Shown: one piece after another, positions 49,200 through 60,230 of the stretch
How positions within the stretch are numbered: position 1 is the first letter of the stretch
Layout of the letters: every line of letters begins with the position of its first letter
Assembly (NCBI RefSeq): GCF_025152745.1
Contig: NZ_CP104041.1
Coordinates: forward strand, 563,413-627,412
DNA length: 64,000 nt
Origin: Rhizobium sp. WSM4643
Lineage (GTDB): Bacteria > Pseudomonadota > Alphaproteobacteria > Rhizobiales > Rhizobiaceae
Reading direction: 5' to 3'
Position numbers and translations under genes: made by a program
Notes under the pieces: generated by a model
Told to the model about the DNA's origin: nothing
The model's input: the letters and a program-made list of their open reading frames with translations, nothing else
Database searches by the model: none

Positions 49200-49865
49200 C
49201 TAATCGCCGAGGAACGTGACCGTCTCGTCGAGCGGGGCGCGGCCTGTACGGGCGTAACTGACCCTGGGATCCTCGTACCCGATCGACATGCCGCAGAAGA
49301 GGATCAGCCCGTCCGGGGGCGACAGGACCTCCGCGACCGTCTCGCGAACCTGCGACCACGCCATCTGCGGGCAACTGTGCAGACCTTCGGCGCGGAGCAA
49401 CAGCATGACGGTCTGCAGATACATGCCGACGTCAGCCCATTGGGGTAGCCCCAGGTCACGGTCGATGTAGCAGAACAGGGCGGCGGGCGCGCCGAAACAG
49501 TTCCAGTTGGCGATTGCTGCCCGCTGGCGCGCCTCCCAGTCCTCGCGCGCAATACCGAGCGCGCTGTAGCGCTCCTTGCCGAAGGCGGACCGGCGCTCCC
49601 CATAGGGGGGCTTCAGCTCGTGCGGGTACATCTCGTACTGCCGCTTGTCCCAGGGGTCGCCATGGGCGACGCGCTCGACGGCGGACGTCTTGAGTTCTGC
49701 CAGCGATGCGCCCGTCATCACGTAGGTGTTCCACGGCTGGATGTTCGATCCTGACGGCGACCAAGCGGCGGCGGACAGCACACGCTCAAGCACCTCCCTC
49801 TGCACAGGCTCGTCTTTAAATCCGCGCACCGACCGTCGACTTTTGACTGCCTCATATACGTCCAT
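49200..49865 (-). CDS. Nitroreductase family protein
   Basis: A 221-residue FMN-dependent nitroreductase. KSRRSVRGFKDEPV (about 7-20) is the family FMN-phosphate motif, AAAWSPSGSNIQPWNTYV the second, and GLHSCPQMAWSQVRETV with the C-terminal FCGMSIGYED are typical. ATG 49865 has GGAGGCGATC upstream. It could reduce nitroaromatics or quinones with NAD(P)H. Upstream on this strand (higher coordinates) is an ArsR-type regulator, which may or may not control it. Confidence 0.88.
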   Translation of the reverse strand: MDVYEAVKSRRSVRGFKDEPVQREVLERVLSAAAWSPSGSNIQPWNTYVMTGASLAELKTSAVERVAHGDPWDKRQYEMYPHELKPPYGERRSAFGKERYSALGIAREDWEARQRAAIANWNCFGAPAALFCYIDRDLGLPQWADVGMYLQTVMLLLRAEGLHSCPQMAWSQVRETVAEVLSPPDGLILFCGMSIGYEDPRVSYARTGRAPLDETVTFLGD

Positions 49866-50268
49866 GATCGCCTCCGTCCGCCGGCCGTTCGTTACGACCA
49901 TAGTCATGGCCGTCTCGTGCTGACTGTTCCGTTCCTGATGTGGTTCATTATCTCCATTCGCAATGGAGGCGTAATCACACCGTGGTCTAGGAGGCGTACA
50001 TCAAACGTACATCAGGGATCGATGCGATCGGGGGCATGTGGGCGAAGGATCGCGAGACTCCCGCGCAACTGCATCCCGGCCTGGAATTACGCCCCGACTT
50101 CCAGCTTGGCGCTTACGCTCAAGCCGCAATCATCTCCTTCGAAACCGCGTTCTTCCCCGCTGCGCTGCTCTTCGTTGCCTCGGCGCCGATACTGAGTTGC
50201 CTACAAGATCATGCTCGGCAGAATTGGAGGCCAATCATGAGCCGCAAGGGCAACGGTTCGTCATTTCG
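49866..50268. other. Intergenic stretch (about 400 bases) with a possible membrane-protein remnant
   Basis: A plus-strand frame at 50036-50212 encodes FFPAALLFVASAPILSCL after a hydrophilic lead, which could be the last helix of a lost transporter gene. There is no intact gene and no strong start. Confidence 0.3.
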
Positions 50269-50622
50269 TCAGGCGCCTGCGGCTCGGACGCGTTCCCCTT
50301 GGGTGCGACGGTGCCATCCGAAGACGTCAGCGAGCGTATCGAGCATCGCCTTGGCCGCGTCGGATTGAAGTGAATAGTAGATCGTCTGGGCAGCCCTTCG
50401 CGGCTGCACGAGTTCCTGATCTCGAAGAATTGCCAAATGCTGGGAAGTCGAAGATTGGCTCAATCCGACCTCGTCGGCCAGAACGCCCACGGACATTTCT
50501 CCTTCGGCCAGCAGATGCAGAATGTGAAGCCGTTTGGCGTTCCCCATGGCCGACAAGAAGTTTGCTTCGTTGTCGAAGGCGTTGGATTCAGGGGACGGCG
50601 CGGCTGACGATTGATTGTTCAA
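50269..50622 (-). CDS. ArsR family transcriptional regulator
   Basis: A small winged-helix regulator of about 117 residues: AMGNAKRLHILHLLAEGEMS and VGVLADEVGLSQSSTSQHLA contain the HTH, followed by QELVQPRRAAQTIYYSL wing. The metal-type ELCVCDL motif of arsenite sensors is absent (EMSVGVL instead), so it is probably redox- or other signal-responsive. A TTG at 50622 has AAAGGAG 8 bases upstream and is preferred; an ATG at 50658 is possible. Convergent/divergent neighbours do not fix its target. Confidence 0.82.
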   Translation of the reverse strand: MNNQSSAAPSPESNAFDNEANFLSAMGNAKRLHILHLLAEGEMSVGVLADEVGLSQSSTSQHLAILRDQELVQPRRAAQTIYYSLQSDAAKAMLDTLADVFGWHRRTQGERVRAAGA

Positions 50623-50813
50623 GGCGAGATCTCCTTTGGGGAACCAAAGCCGGGTCATATCCCCGAGCTTTAATTTAGAGATAACGCATGGGTGCGGGGC
50701 CGAAACCCATTATCGGCGCCGCGTCGTCTTTTCCGGCGCGAATCGGATACGGCGCGCATCAAATGGACAGCGGCGGCAGATCATGTTCGAGGCCGGCATC
50801 CTTCGCCTATGCG

Positions 50814-51506
50814 CTAGCGCGGGCCGACCTGGCGCATTTGTGCGGGCAGTGTTTCCCAGGCCCGGATCAGTTCGCCGATAGAGGCCGCCTCCATCTTGTG
50901 CATGACATTGCTGCGATGCAGCTTGACTGTCACTTCGCTGATGCCGAGGTCGAAGGCGATCTGCTTGTTCAGACGTCCGCGTGCCACTTCATGCAGAACT
51001 TCGCGTTCACGCTGCGTCAGCGTTTCCAAGCGCTCGATATTGCGCTTGGCGATCGCGGCTTCCGCCCGTCGTTCGGCATCCATCGCAATGGCTGCACTGA
51101 TGGCGTCGAGCAGCGTCTGGTCCCGCACCGGTTTGGTGAGAAAATCCACGGCACCGGCCTTCATCGCCTGGACGGTCATCGGGATGTCGCCATGCCCGGT
51201 CAGGAAGATGATCGGCTTGGAATTGCCATTTTCGGCCAGATGACGCTGCAGGTGGAGGCCGCTTGCCCCCGGCATGCGCACATCGAGGATCAGGCAGCCG
51301 GGGCTGTCCAAGATATCGGCGTCAAGCAATTCACGGGTCGAAGCAAAACTGGTCGACTGGAAACCCGCCGACAGGATCAACTCCGATAGCGCCTCGCGAA
51401 CCGATGCGTCGTCATCGACGATAATGACAAGCGGCTGGTTCTCTTCATAAGTGCACTGCAGTGATAACGGCGCCGATCTCCGCTGCAACGGCTGGTCAAC
51501 TCTCAT
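50814..51506 (-). CDS. FixJ/NarL-family two-component response regulator (cluster member 3)
   Basis: A 230-residue regulator: receiver domain about 26-140 with phospho-acceptor Asp75 (ILDVRMPG) and Lys125 (LTKPVRD), then a LuxR-type HTH (TLTQREREVLHEVARG at about 162-177, KQIAFDLGISEVTVKLHR at 181-198). The GHGDIPM motif in the receiver is typical of FixJ/TodT regulators. ATG 51506 has GGAGGGTGAC upstream. It is the last gene of a four-gene kinase-regulator cluster; the gap to the previous gene is 1 base. Confidence 0.9.
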   Translation of the reverse strand: MRVDQPLQRRSAPLSLQCTYEENQPLVIIVDDDASVREALSELILSAGFQSTSFASTRELLDADILDSPGCLILDVRMPGASGLHLQRHLAENGNSKPIIFLTGHGDIPMTVQAMKAGAVDFLTKPVRDQTLLDAISAAIAMDAERRAEAAIAKRNIERLETLTQREREVLHEVARGRLNKQIAFDLGISEVTVKLHRSNVMHKMEAASIGELIRAWETLPAQMRQVGPR

Positions 51507-51507
51507 G

Positions 51508-51885
51508 TCACCCTCCATCTGTCGATTTATGCAAAGCATTGGCGATGGCCGCCAGCAGGGCCTGGGCATCGAAGGGCTTGCGAAAAAATCCGCCCGCGCC
51601 TTGAGCGCGTCCCTGATCGGCTATCTCGTGGCGGCCGGTGATCAGGAACACCGGCAGCTCCGGACGTGACTTCCTCACGAGGTCACGAAGTTCGAAGCCG
51701 TCGATGCCAGGCATTCCGATATCGGTGATGAGCAGGTCGAGGTCCGACAGCCCGTTGATGAGCAGCGAGCCCGCCGACGAGAAGCTGCGGGCCACATAAC
51801 CCGCAGATTCCAGAAGGTCGCCCATCGATTCCAGCAACCTCGGATCGTCATCGACGATTGCCACGACGTGTCTTGTCTTGTTCAT
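51508..51885 (-). CDS. Stand-alone receiver domain protein (CheY-like)
   Basis: A 125-residue single receiver: acidic pair in VAIVDDD (8-14), Asp55 (LITDIGMPG) and Lys103 (FRKPFD). No output domain, so it probably serves as a phosphate sink or intermediate. ATG 51885 has GGAGGG 8 bases upstream and begins 2 bases before the end of the preceding regulator gene. It lies between two FixJ-like regulators, an arrangement that suggests phosphoflow among all three. Confidence 0.9.
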   Translation of the reverse strand: MNKTRHVVAIVDDDPRLLESMGDLLESAGYVARSFSSAGSLLINGLSDLDLLITDIGMPGIDGFELRDLVRKSRPELPVFLITGRHEIADQGRAQGAGGFFRKPFDAQALLAAIANALHKSTDGG

Positions 51886-51887
51886 GT

Positions 51888-52529
51888 TCAATTCCCTCCC
51901 ACTCGGCGCGAGTGGGTTATTGGTATTTCCAATCTCTCCGCGATCCGCACCAGATCGGCGAGCGACGCCGCCGCCATTTTCTGCATCACATTTCTTCTGT
52001 GGATTTGCAGCGTTACTTCGCTGATTCCCAATTCGGCTGCCGCCTGCTTGTTGAGAAGGCCGCTGACAACGAGTGGCAGCACCTCGCGCTCGCGCGGCGT
52101 CAGGTCGAGATAGTGCCGTCTGAGCATGTCGATCTCGGCGCGCTCGGCTCTCTTTTCCCGATCCTGAGCAAGCGCCGCCTGGATTGCCGCCATGAGATCC
52201 GCATCGCTGAACGGTTTGGTCAGGAAATCCACCGCGCCATGCTTGATCGCACGCACGGAGGAGGGAATGTCGCCGTGTCCCGTAATGAAGACGATCGGCG
52301 GATGATCCCTGTCGGCGATCTGCCTCTGCAGATCGAGACCGTTGATGTCAGGCAGCTCGATATCCAGCACGAGGCAGGCGGGCACGTCCGGCTTGTCCGC
52401 TCTCACATAGTCGCCGGCCGATTCGAAGGCGATGGCGCGCATGCCGTGCGAGTCCAGCAGCTCGCCGAGCGCTTCCCGAACACGTTCATCATCGTCGACG
52501 ATGAAGACGATATGGTCGTCAACCGTCAT
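51888..52529 (-). CDS. FixJ/NarL-family two-component response regulator (cluster member 1)
   Basis: A 213-residue regulator: receiver with Asp56 (LVLDIELPD) and Lys105 (LTKPFSD), linker, and LuxR-type HTH ([15 protein letters not shown] at 143-157, [18 protein letters not shown] at 161-178). Its start overlaps the kinase stop by ATGA, so it is the cognate partner by translational coupling. It is close in sequence plan to the regulator at 50814, probably a duplication. Confidence 0.92.
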   Translation of the reverse strand: MTVDDHIVFIVDDDERVREALGELLDSHGMRAIAFESAGDYVRADKPDVPACLVLDIELPDINGLDLQRQIADRDHPPIVFITGHGDIPSSVRAIKHGAVDFLTKPFSDADLMAAIQAALAQDREKRAERAEIDMLRRHYLDLTPREREVLPLVVSGLLNKQAAAELGISEVTLQIHRRNVMQKMAAASLADLVRIAERLEIPITHSRRVGGN

Positions 52530-55500
52530 GGCACCGCCTTCGTTTCAATAGGCAATGTGAAGATCAACGTCGCTCCGCGGGGGTCGTTCTTCTCGGCCCA
52601 CAATCGGCCACCATGCTGCTCGACGATCGAGCGGCAGATCGCCAGCCCCATGCCCATCCCATTTTCTTTTGTCGTGAAGAAAGGGTCGAACATCTTCTCG
52701 GGGAACTCGATACCGTGGCCGCGATCGCTGATTTCGGTCTGCACGACATTGCCGATGTGGCGCACGCGCATCTCGATCAACTTATCTCCTGCAATGGCTT
52801 CCATCGCCTCAATGCCGTTGCGGATCAGATTGATCAGAACCTGCTGGATCTGGATGCGATCGACTGCGATGAGCGGAAGGTTGCCGTCGACGTTCACGTC
52901 CATCCGAACGCGACGCCGCGACGTTTCGTCAGCCATGAGGTTGCGGGCTTCGTCGATGATGCTGGAGAGCGTCGTCTGGATCCTCCTGTCAACGGATTGT
53001 TTGAACAAGGCGCGAATGCGGCTGACGACATCCGCCGCCGAGTTGGCATCCCGGATGATGCGCTCGACCGTCCTCTGTGCACGCTCCATATTCGGCGGCT
53101 CGGCCATGAGCCAGCGCTGGCAGGCGTGTGAGTTGGCCACGACGGCCGCAAGCGGCTGGTTCACCTCGTGCGCGATGGAGGCCGAAAGCTCGGCCAGGCT
53201 CGCCACCTGGCTCGCCCGTGCAAGACCCTCTCGCGCTCGACGCAGATCTTCCTCCGCGTGAACTTCACCGTCGATATCGAGGCATATGACATTCCACTGG
53301 ACGATGACGCCTTCGGCATTGCGCATCGGTGCCGCGCGCGTCTCGACCCAGCGATATTCACCATCATGGCGCCGCAGACGGTGCCTACGCGCATAGGGCT
53401 CGCCAGTGGACAATGAATGGGCATAGTTTTCTTTGACCCCTGCCACATCGTCGGGATGAACCCCGGCATCGAGTGTGCCGTCCAGCCGGGTTTTGCCTGT
53501 TCCATCCAACTCATCGAGATTATAACCGAGGAAGTCGCGCAGTTGCTGGCTGCGATAGATCGGCTCCCCATCAGGTGCTGCGCAATCGATCATTGCCGGC
53601 AGCGTTTCAACGAGCTGCGAGAGCGATCGTTCTCTCTCCCGCAACGCCTCCTCGACGCGTAGTTGATCGTCGATGTCATGCGACAGGCCATACCATTGGA
53701 CGATACGGCCGCTCTGATCCCGCAGCGGTTCGGCGCTGCCTTTCACCCAGCGGTAGGCGCCGTCGGCGCGCCGCAGGCGATACTGCTTCGAAAAGCCCTC
53801 GCCGGTGACGAGGGAATGGTTGAGCGCTTCGGCGAGGCTGGCGGCATCATCGGGATGGACGGCGGCTTCGATGAGGGCTGCCAGCCGGCTCAAGCCGGGC
53901 TTTTCCATATCGGCGATGCCGAGACCGAGAAAATCGATCAGGCGCTGGTTGAAGAAGGTCGGGGTGCCTTCCGAGTTGAGCCGCCAGAGCAGGCTGGGAA
54001 CCATATCCACCAGTTGCGAAAGCTCTCGCTCGCGGTCGCGCAGCGCTTCCTGCGCGCGCATCTCGTCGTCGATGTCGACTGAGATCACATACCATTGCAT
54101 GATTGCGCCGCCTTGATCCCGCAGCGGTTCCGCGCGGCCGTCGACCCAGCGATAGGCACCGTCGAAACGGCGCATGCGGTATTTTATCGAGAAGGGATCG
54201 CCACTGGCGAGGGAATGGTGAACCGTCTCCAGCAACCTCAATGCGTCATCGGGATGGACGAGGGTGTGAATGACCGACGAGAGACGGCTCATGTCGGGCC
54301 TGTCCATATCGCCTACGTCGAGACCGAAAAAGTCGATCAGGCGTTTGTTGAAGAAGACCGGCTCCCCTTCCGGCGTCAGGCGCCTGATCTGAGCGGGGAC
54401 CATGTCGACGAGCTGCGAGAGTTCGCGCTCTCGGTTACGCAACGCCTCCAGTGCGCGCACCTCATCGTCGATGTCGAGAGAAACGCCATACCATTCCGCG
54501 ACCGTTCCGTTTTCGTCGCGCCGAGGCTCCACCCGGCACTCCGCCCAGCGGTAGACGTCATCCTTTTCGCGCCAGCGAAATCGCATCGCGCAGCCGTCGC
54601 CGGTTTCGAAGCAGTTCCGGAGCGTGCGCTGGATATCGGGAGCGTCTTCGGGATGAACCAGCTGCTGCAGCAGATCGTCGATGCGCGGTTCACCGAGAGC
54701 GTCGAAATTGGCGATAACCGAGCGGAAATGGTCCTGATACCGCTTGTTGAAATAGAACGACCCGCCGTTAGGCTCTACACTCCAGATGCGGACCGGCACG
54801 GCGTCTATGATCTGCTGAAGCTGTTGTTGGCTTCGACGCACAGCTTCCTCGGCATGGACCTGATCGTCGATGTCGTGGCAAAGGCCGTACCATTGGACGA
54901 TGCGCCCCGCCTGATCCCGCATTGGCTCGGCCCGGCTCGACATCCAGCGATAAATTCCGTCGGCGCGGCGCAAGCGATAGCGGCTGGCGAAGTTCTCGCC
55001 CGTGAGAAGACACCTCCGCAGGGCATCACCGAACCCCACCGCATCCTCGGGATGAACAGTGGCGTCCAGGAGCGCCTCCAGCCGACTCATGCCCGGCTTA
55101 TCGAAATCCACCACATCCAGGCCGAGGAAATCGACCATCCGCCTATTGAAGAATGTCGGCTCGCCATCGGGCGTCAGGCGCCACACATGGCTCGGAACCA
55201 TATCCACGAGATGCGAAAGCTCCTCCTCCCGTTCCCGCAATGTTTCTATGCTTTGGCGCAAATTGAGCAATGCCGACTGGTGCTGCCGGGAAATGGCGGC
55301 CACGATGAGCGCCGAAAATGCCGAGATGGCCAGAAAAAGCTGCAGCATGACCTGCTTGTGCTTCTGGGACTCGGGATCGCCGGCGAACTGGCTGGTCCCC
55401 GTTATCGTAAACAGCGCCGTGATCAGGGCGAGGAGAGCCAAGGATACGGCAGCACCTTTGAACTCGAAGCGAACGGCAGCCCAAAGAAGGGGCGGCATGA

Positions 55501-56248
55501 TGATGTATGCGAAGGGGAGGTAGCCGCTCAGAGAAAGAGCGGCAACGCCGAGAAAGATCAATCCCAGGACGCCAGCTTCCACCCATTGCGCGGCTGAGAG
55601 CTGGGTCTTGCCGCGCCAGCTATGAAATACAACCAGCGCCAGCGGCGCTACGATCAAGACGCCGGTGGCGTCTCCGATCCACCATAGAGGCCAAGCCGTT
55701 GCGAAGGATTGCGATTGCATGCCAAACCATGCCAGGGTCGCACTTCCCACAGTCGCGCTGACGATGGGCGCGATCCCTGCGCCCAGTACCACAAATGCCA
55801 AAACGTCCTGCAAGGTTTCAAACCGAACTGGCCGCTTCAAAGTCTGGTTGACGAGCCATGCTCCGGCCACCGCTTCAAGAGCGTTGCCGATGTAGATCAG
55901 GACGGCCGCAGGCAGGGGGCTGTGGAACCATACGTAATTGCTGAACAATTCAGCCAGGCAGCCCCCCAGTACCCACCAAGGCCAGCTGTAGCGGGGGGCG
56001 AGGACAAGTGTCGCGATGAAAAGCCCCGCCGCAGGCCAGATGGAAATGCCGGTTCCAGGGACAATTGCGAGCGACTGCGCGAATCCGCATGCCAGCACAT
56101 AGGCGACGATGAAAAGCCCCAGATGCAGGGGTCGGGGGCGGTGCGACCAGACGCTCATCATCAGCTGCTCCTGCCGGACAGGCAAAGCCAGCGGATCGTC
56201 GGCGTTTCGTACCGTAGTTCTTCTCGATTTCGGGGCTGGCGAGCTCAT
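52526..56248 (-). CDS. Large MASE1/multi-PAS sensor histidine kinase
   Basis: About 1240 residues. An N-terminal membrane sensor of roughly eight to nine spans (residues about 40-310, [37 protein letters not shown]) matches MASE1. Then come five PAS-PAC units, each introduced by [17 protein letters not shown] helices and ending in WYG-x-DIDD. The transmitter has phospho-acceptor His at about 1027 ([13 protein letters not shown]), N-box [13 protein letters not shown]1 SDRGHG and G2 [11 protein letters not shown] at 56248 was chosen over one at 56272. The five PAS units look like recent duplications of one another; some probably bind no cofactor. Kinase, FixJ-like regulator, receiver and second FixJ-like regulator make one operon. 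Confidence 0.92.
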   Translation of the reverse strand: MSSPAPKSRRTTVRNADDPLALPVRQEQLMMSVWSHRPRPLHLGLFIVAYVLACGFAQSLAIVPGTGISIWPAAGLFIATLVLAPRYSWPWWVLGGCLAELFSNYVWFHSPLPAAVLIYIGNALEAVAGAWLVNQTLKRPVRFETLQDVLAFVVLGAGIAPIVSATVGSATLAWFGMQSQSFATAWPLWWIGDATGVLIVAPLALVVFHSWRGKTQLSAAQWVEAGVLGLIFLGVAALSLSGYLPFAYIIMPPLLWAAVRFEFKGAAVSLALLALITALFTITGTSQFAGDPESQKHKQVMLQLFLAISAFSALIVAAISRQHQSALLNLRQSIETLREREEELSHLVDMVPSHVWRLTPDGEPTFFNRRMVDFLGLDVVDFDKPGMSRLEALLDATVHPEDAVGFGDALRRCLLTGENFASRYRLRRADGIYRWMSSRAEPMRDQAGRIVQWYGLCHDIDDQVHAEEAVRRSQQQLQQIIDAVPVRIWSVEPNGGSFYFNKRYQDHFRSVIANFDALGEPRIDDLLQQLVHPEDAPDIQRTLRNCFETGDGCAMRFRWREKDDVYRWAECRVEPRRDENGTVAEWYGVSLDIDDEVRALEALRNRERELSQLVDMVPAQIRRLTPEGEPVFFNKRLIDFFGLDVGDMDRPDMSRLSSVIHTLVHPDDALRLLETVHHSLASGDPFSIKYRMRRFDGAYRWVDGRAEPLRDQGGAIMQWYVISVDIDDEMRAQEALRDRERELSQLVDMVPSLLWRLNSEGTPTFFNQRLIDFLGLGIADMEKPGLSRLAALIEAAVHPDDAASLAEALNHSLVTGEGFSKQYRLRRADGAYRWVKGSAEPLRDQSGRIVQWYGLSHDIDDQLRVEEALRERERSLSQLVETLPAMIDCAAPDGEPIYRSQQLRDFLGYNLDELDGTGKTRLDGTLDAGVHPDDVAGVKENYAHSLSTGEPYARRHRLRRHDGEYRWVETRAAPMRNAEGVIVQWNVICLDIDGEVHAEEDLRRAREGLARASQVASLAELSASIAHEVNQPLAAVVANSHACQRWLMAEPPNMERAQRTVERIIRDANSAADVVSRIRALFKQSVDRRIQTTLSSIIDEARNLMADETSRRRVRMDVNVDGNLPLIAVDRIQIQQVLINLIRNGIEAMEAIAGDKLIEMRVRHIGNVVQTEISDRGHGIEFPEKMFDPFFTTKENGMGMGLAICRSIVEQHGGRLWAEKNDPRGATLIFTLPIETKAVP

Positions 56249-56573
56249 GTTCAAACCGTAACCCCGCCACATTACAACCGCAACTCATGGAAACCCATGC
56301 ATTGCGCGGGGATGTAACCGCCGTGCCGGGGTCGGCACTTTTGCGCAAACGAGGAATTGGGGACCTGTTCTGCCTTCCTGGTGGGGCATCCTGACCGTTG
56401 GGCTGGTTTTCCTAGACCTACGGCTAAAGCGACCGATCCCCACGGACGATAGAGGGCGCCTGGTTTTCCAGTCATTGTCGATCCAATCGATCGCCAGACA
56501 TTGAAGACGATGGGGAGCCCGTCGGCGATCTCGTCTTCATTCGCGCCGCGCAATGCAACAAAGGGGTGCTGAG

Positions 56574-57326
56574 ATGAAAATCACGGTGGCGGGAGCAACA
56601 GGTGTTATCGGAACACGGCTCAGTGAAAACTTGCGCCAGTCCGGTCATCAAGTCGCGGCCGCATCGTTGTCGCTGGGCGTCGACACCATCACCGGAAAAG
56701 GCCTTGATGCGGCCTTGGCAGGGGCTGAGGTCATTGTTGATGTCACCAACGCGGCGTCCTTCGGCGACCGCGCCGCGCTGGATTTTTTCAGGGCTTCGAC
56801 CAGGAATTTGCTTGCTGCCGCAACTGAGGCCGGCGTCAGCCACTATCTTGCACTTTCCGTCGTCGGTACGCCGCGTCTCGTTGAAAGCGATTACTTCCGC
56901 GCGAAAATGGTGCAGGAGAATCTCATCAGGGCGTCGAAGCGACCCTATACTATTCTCCGCTCCACGCAGTTTTACGAGTTCATCAGCGGATTGATCGACA
57001 CCGGCGCTGATGGTGATGTGTTTCGATTGCCGCCGGCGTTCATGAGACCGGTCGCAGCTGGAGACGTCGCCGCGTTGCTGGCGGAATTGGCAATGGGAGC
57101 GCCGTTCAACGATGTCGCCGAAATCAGTGGCCCGGAGCAATTCGCTATTGATGAAATCGCTCGGATCTATCTCACCGCGAACGAAGATGAACGGCAGGTG
57201 GTAACGGATCCATCCACCTCGTATTTCGGCGTTGAATTGACTGACGACGCGCTGCTTCCAGGCGCCGGCGCGCGCGTTGCAACCGAGAAGCTCTCCGACT
57301 GGCTCTACCAATCGATGGGGGAGTAG
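56574..57326 (+). CDS. NmrA-like/SDR-family NAD(P)-binding oxidoreductase
   Basis: A 250-residue atypical SDR. MKITVAGATGVIGTRLSENL carries the GxxGxxG NADP motif at 7-13; ALAGAEVIVDVTNAA and YLALSVVGTPRLVESDYFRAK follow the NmrA/isoflavone-reductase plan, without the classical Tyr-x3-Lys. FILRSTQFYEF-like segment (actual TILRSTQFYEFI) is also typical. Start ATG 56574 is preferred. Divergent from the sensor kinase with about 325 bases between starts; possibly a target of that system. Substrate unknown. Confidence 0.82.
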   Translation: MKITVAGATGVIGTRLSENLRQSGHQVAAASLSLGVDTITGKGLDAALAGAEVIVDVTNAASFGDRAALDFFRASTRNLLAAATEAGVSHYLALSVVGTPRLVESDYFRAKMVQENLIRASKRPYTILRSTQFYEFISGLIDTGADGDVFRLPPAFMRPVAAGDVAALLAELAMGAPFNDVAEISGPEQFAIDEIARIYLTANEDERQVVTDPSTSYFGVELTDDALLPGAGARVATEKLSDWLYQSMGE

Positions 57327-57515
57327 GTCATGCGGCTTTTGGATTTAAAATTGACCTGCCGCTGACCGGTATCGTTGCCGGGTCTGGTCTGAGCAATGCG
57401 TGTGGTCTCAATGGCTCACCGCAATCGTCAAATCGAGGTGAACGGGAATTCCAGGACTTGCTTTCCGAAATATTGTGCACTAAGTAATCGCGTGCGATAT
57501 AAAAGGAGTTTGACT

Positions 57516-58286
57516 ATGTTGAAGATATTTGTCGCCGCTGTCGCGATCACCGCAGGTGGCCTTTTGAACGCCCATGCGGCCGAAAAGCCGACGGTCGTCC
57601 TTGTGCATGGCGCATTTGCCGATGCCTCCAGTTGGAATGGCGTGATCACACGTCTTGAAAAAGATGGATATCCGGTGGTGGCGGTCGCTAATCCGCTTCG
57701 AAGCGTAACGTCCGATGGCGATTACGTCGGCAAAGTGGTTGCTGGATTGAAGACCGACGTCGTTCTCGTCGGCCACTCCTACGGTGGCTCAGTGATCAAC
57801 GAGGCAGCAGCCGGCAGCGCCAATGTCAAATCGCTCGTCTTCGTCGCGGCGTTCGCGCCCGATGTTGGGGAAACTGCCCTTGTGCTTTCGGGCAAGTTTC
57901 CCGGAAGCACGCTCGCACCGACCCTCGCGGAACCCGTGCAGTTGGATGGGGGAGTAAAGGACCTGTACATCAAGCAGAGCGCGTTTCACGATCAATTCGC
58001 TGCAGATGTATCCAAGGCGGATGGCAAGCTGATGGCCGCAACACAGCGCCCAATCACCGATAAGGCTCTTGGCGAGGCCTCGACCGTGGCGAGCTGGAAG
58101 AAGATCCCGTCTTGGTTCGTCTATGGTGACGCGGATAAAAACATACCGCCAAAGGCGCTAGGATGGATGGCGGAACGAGCGGGTTCTAAAGAGACGGTTG
58201 TGGTGAAAGGCGCGTCTCACGTCGTGATGGTCTCTCATCCCGATAAAGTCGCGAAGGTCATCGAAGACGCTGCGTCCAATAAATAA
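57516..58286 (+). CDS. Secreted alpha/beta hydrolase
   Basis: A 256-residue alpha/beta hydrolase with signal peptide MLKIFVAAVAITAGGLLNAHAA. The oxyanion motif is VLVHGAFADASSW (28-40), the nucleophile Ser88 lies in VGHSYGGS, and the His is in GASHVVMVSHP. The sequence resembles the small esterases of the HGFADASxW group, found across rhizobia. AAAAGGAG lies 9 bases before ATG 57516. It follows the NmrA-like gene by 190 bases and may be periplasmic or secreted. Substrate not known. Confidence 0.87.
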   Translation: MLKIFVAAVAITAGGLLNAHAAEKPTVVLVHGAFADASSWNGVITRLEKDGYPVVAVANPLRSVTSDGDYVGKVVAGLKTDVVLVGHSYGGSVINEAAAGSANVKSLVFVAAFAPDVGETALVLSGKFPGSTLAPTLAEPVQLDGGVKDLYIKQSAFHDQFAADVSKADGKLMAATQRPITDKALGEASTVASWKKIPSWFVYGDADKNIPPKALGWMAERAGSKETVVVKGASHVVMVSHPDKVAKVIEDAASNK

Positions 58287-58431
58287 ACGGCGCATTGTGG
58301 TTCTGCGACCGGATCAGCATTGATCCGGTCGTGGTAAGGCAATACGCAATGCGAGATACCGAAGTCTCTTTTCTCTCGAACTGTCGGGGCCATATCCTGT
58401 TCCAAGCCGATGGCCGTGAACTGTCGCGATC

Positions 58432-60230
58432 TCATGGACGGGTGATCCTGTAGACCAGCAAATCATCTGAATCCACAAGCTTGGTTGCGGTCTTGTCCAG
58501 ATAGTCGATGACACCATCATGATGCTCGACGAACAGCCGGCCCTGCTTGTCGACGGCGTTCTTGGCCGCGCCGAACAGATCCGCGCCTTGCGCGCGCAAT
58601 TCCTCGAGCTGTGCGATCGCGGTGGCGTCATCCGCGACGAATTTCGACCATTCGACATCGCCTCCGCCAGGCGGGAACAACCAGCCGCGCGCCCTGCTGT
58701 AGTAGACTGCGACGGGATCGCCGACCTCGGGCGCGATGGCGACGACGAGGTCGCCCGGTTGCGCCAACCGCGCCAGTTCCTCGCCAAGCAGCTTGCCCTT
58801 CATGGCGATTGGCTTCTTCATCGTCCTGACGAGCGGCAATGTCGACCACGCAAGCCCGACGGCGACGATGCAGATCGAGCGAAGCACAACCGCCGGCGTT
58901 AGAATGCTTCGCGATGCAAGCGTTGCCAGAAAAAGCGCGCCGTGGCCGCAGAACATCGCGACCGGCACATGGAAGATGTGGAAGTTCCACACATTGCTGG
59001 TGATCTCGCCGGCCGCAGCCAGATAGACGATCATGGCCGCAGCCAGCCACACGTAGGGAATGGCCGAAAGGGTGCGTTGCTTCGGGTCTTCGGCGGGGCT
59101 GGGCGGCATCCACAAGCCGACGGCCAGCAGCACCAAGAACGGATAGCCGTAGAACCACAAGACCGAGGTGTTCCATAAGGATTCGAAGTAGAATCTGTCC
59201 CTGACATATGTCCAGAAGCCGTCATCCCAGATATAGCCGCCGGTGCCGGCGACATGAAACGGCGGATAGCTGCGGCGAGATAAATCGCCCAGCTGAAATA
59301 AGCGCCAATGATGGCCAGGCTCAAAAGCCCCGACAGGAAAACCCAGGTCGCCTGCTTTCGCTTCCTCTCCAGAATCCAGCAGACCATCAGATAGAAGATG
59401 ACGGCGCCGGCAGCGATGCCTGGTGGCTTTGACAGCACGCCGAGCGAGAAGCAGACCGTGGCGAGCGGCAAGAGCCAGCCGCTGCCGCCCGCCCAGTATT
59501 TGACGAACAGCCAGACGCCGAGAGTGACCAAGGCCAGCATCGCGGGATCGGGAAGAAACGAGCTGTCGATCATGACCGCCGCCGGCATCAGCGCGTAGGC
59601 AAGTGCCGTCGCGTGGGCGTGCATCTCGTCCCAGCAGAGCGCCGTTAACCGGTGCAGCGAAAACACCGTCACCAGACCGAAGAAGGCAGCAACCATGCGG
59701 CCGAACCAGTCGTGCCAGCCGAAGAACTGATAGAGCAGGGCTGTGAGATAGCTGACGATCTGGAACTCGCGCCCCTGATAGCTTGGTCCGGGTCCGGTCC
59801 AGCTGACTTCCGGAAAGAAAATGTTCCAGCTGCGCTGCTGGAAATTGTCGGCCATCATTGCAGTGCTTATCTCGCGCCAGCTGAAGCCGTCGACCAGCGG
59901 CAAGGTGATCTTGTGGAATCTGAAGACGATCGCAATAAACAGGATCCCCAGCAAGATCGCGGTGTCGAGGTTCAGGTAGTTGCGAGCAGCGATGTCCCGG
60001 TCGGTCGTCTGCTGCTGACTTTGCTGACCCTTGGACTGATTCAATTCCGGCTCGTGCGTTATCTGAAACCGTGTCCTCCCTTCCGCCCGACGCGGCGCGA
60101 TATGCGCCGGCATCGGATCGAGAGCAAGATTAGGCTGAGCGGGATCTCGCCGCCGGCGCGGCCGGCTGCGGAGCGGTTCGGAGGCTTCACCGGGCAGCGT
60201 CTTGGAAGGCTTGCGGGGCGGTTTTCTCAT
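58432..60230 (-). pseudogene. Frameshifted GT39/ArnT-like membrane glycosyltransferase
   Basis: Two minus-strand frames cover one gene. The first (from ATG 60230) has a hydrophilic N-terminus, then ILLGILFIAIVFRFHKITLP, GFSWREISTAMMADNFQQ, and many membrane spans to YFSWAIYLA. A single-base deletion near 59274 shifts the frame; the second frame continues with SYPPFHVAGTGGYIWDDG and FLVLLAVGLWMPPSP to the C-terminal domain ending at 58432. Spliced, it is about 590 residues, fitting PMT/ArnT-type lipid-linked sugar transferases (periplasm-facing Asp/Glu-rich first loop). Either an authentic inactivation or a sequencing error. Confidence 0.72.

Noticed and set aside
50036..50212. Possible last helix of an MFS-type transporter near the ArsR gene
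   Set aside because: Only about 50 codons with one hydrophobic stretch; too little to name a pseudogene.
54095..55597. A 500-codon open frame antisense to the PAS region of the sensor kinase
   Set aside because: Repeats in it are only the reverse image of the PAS repeats.
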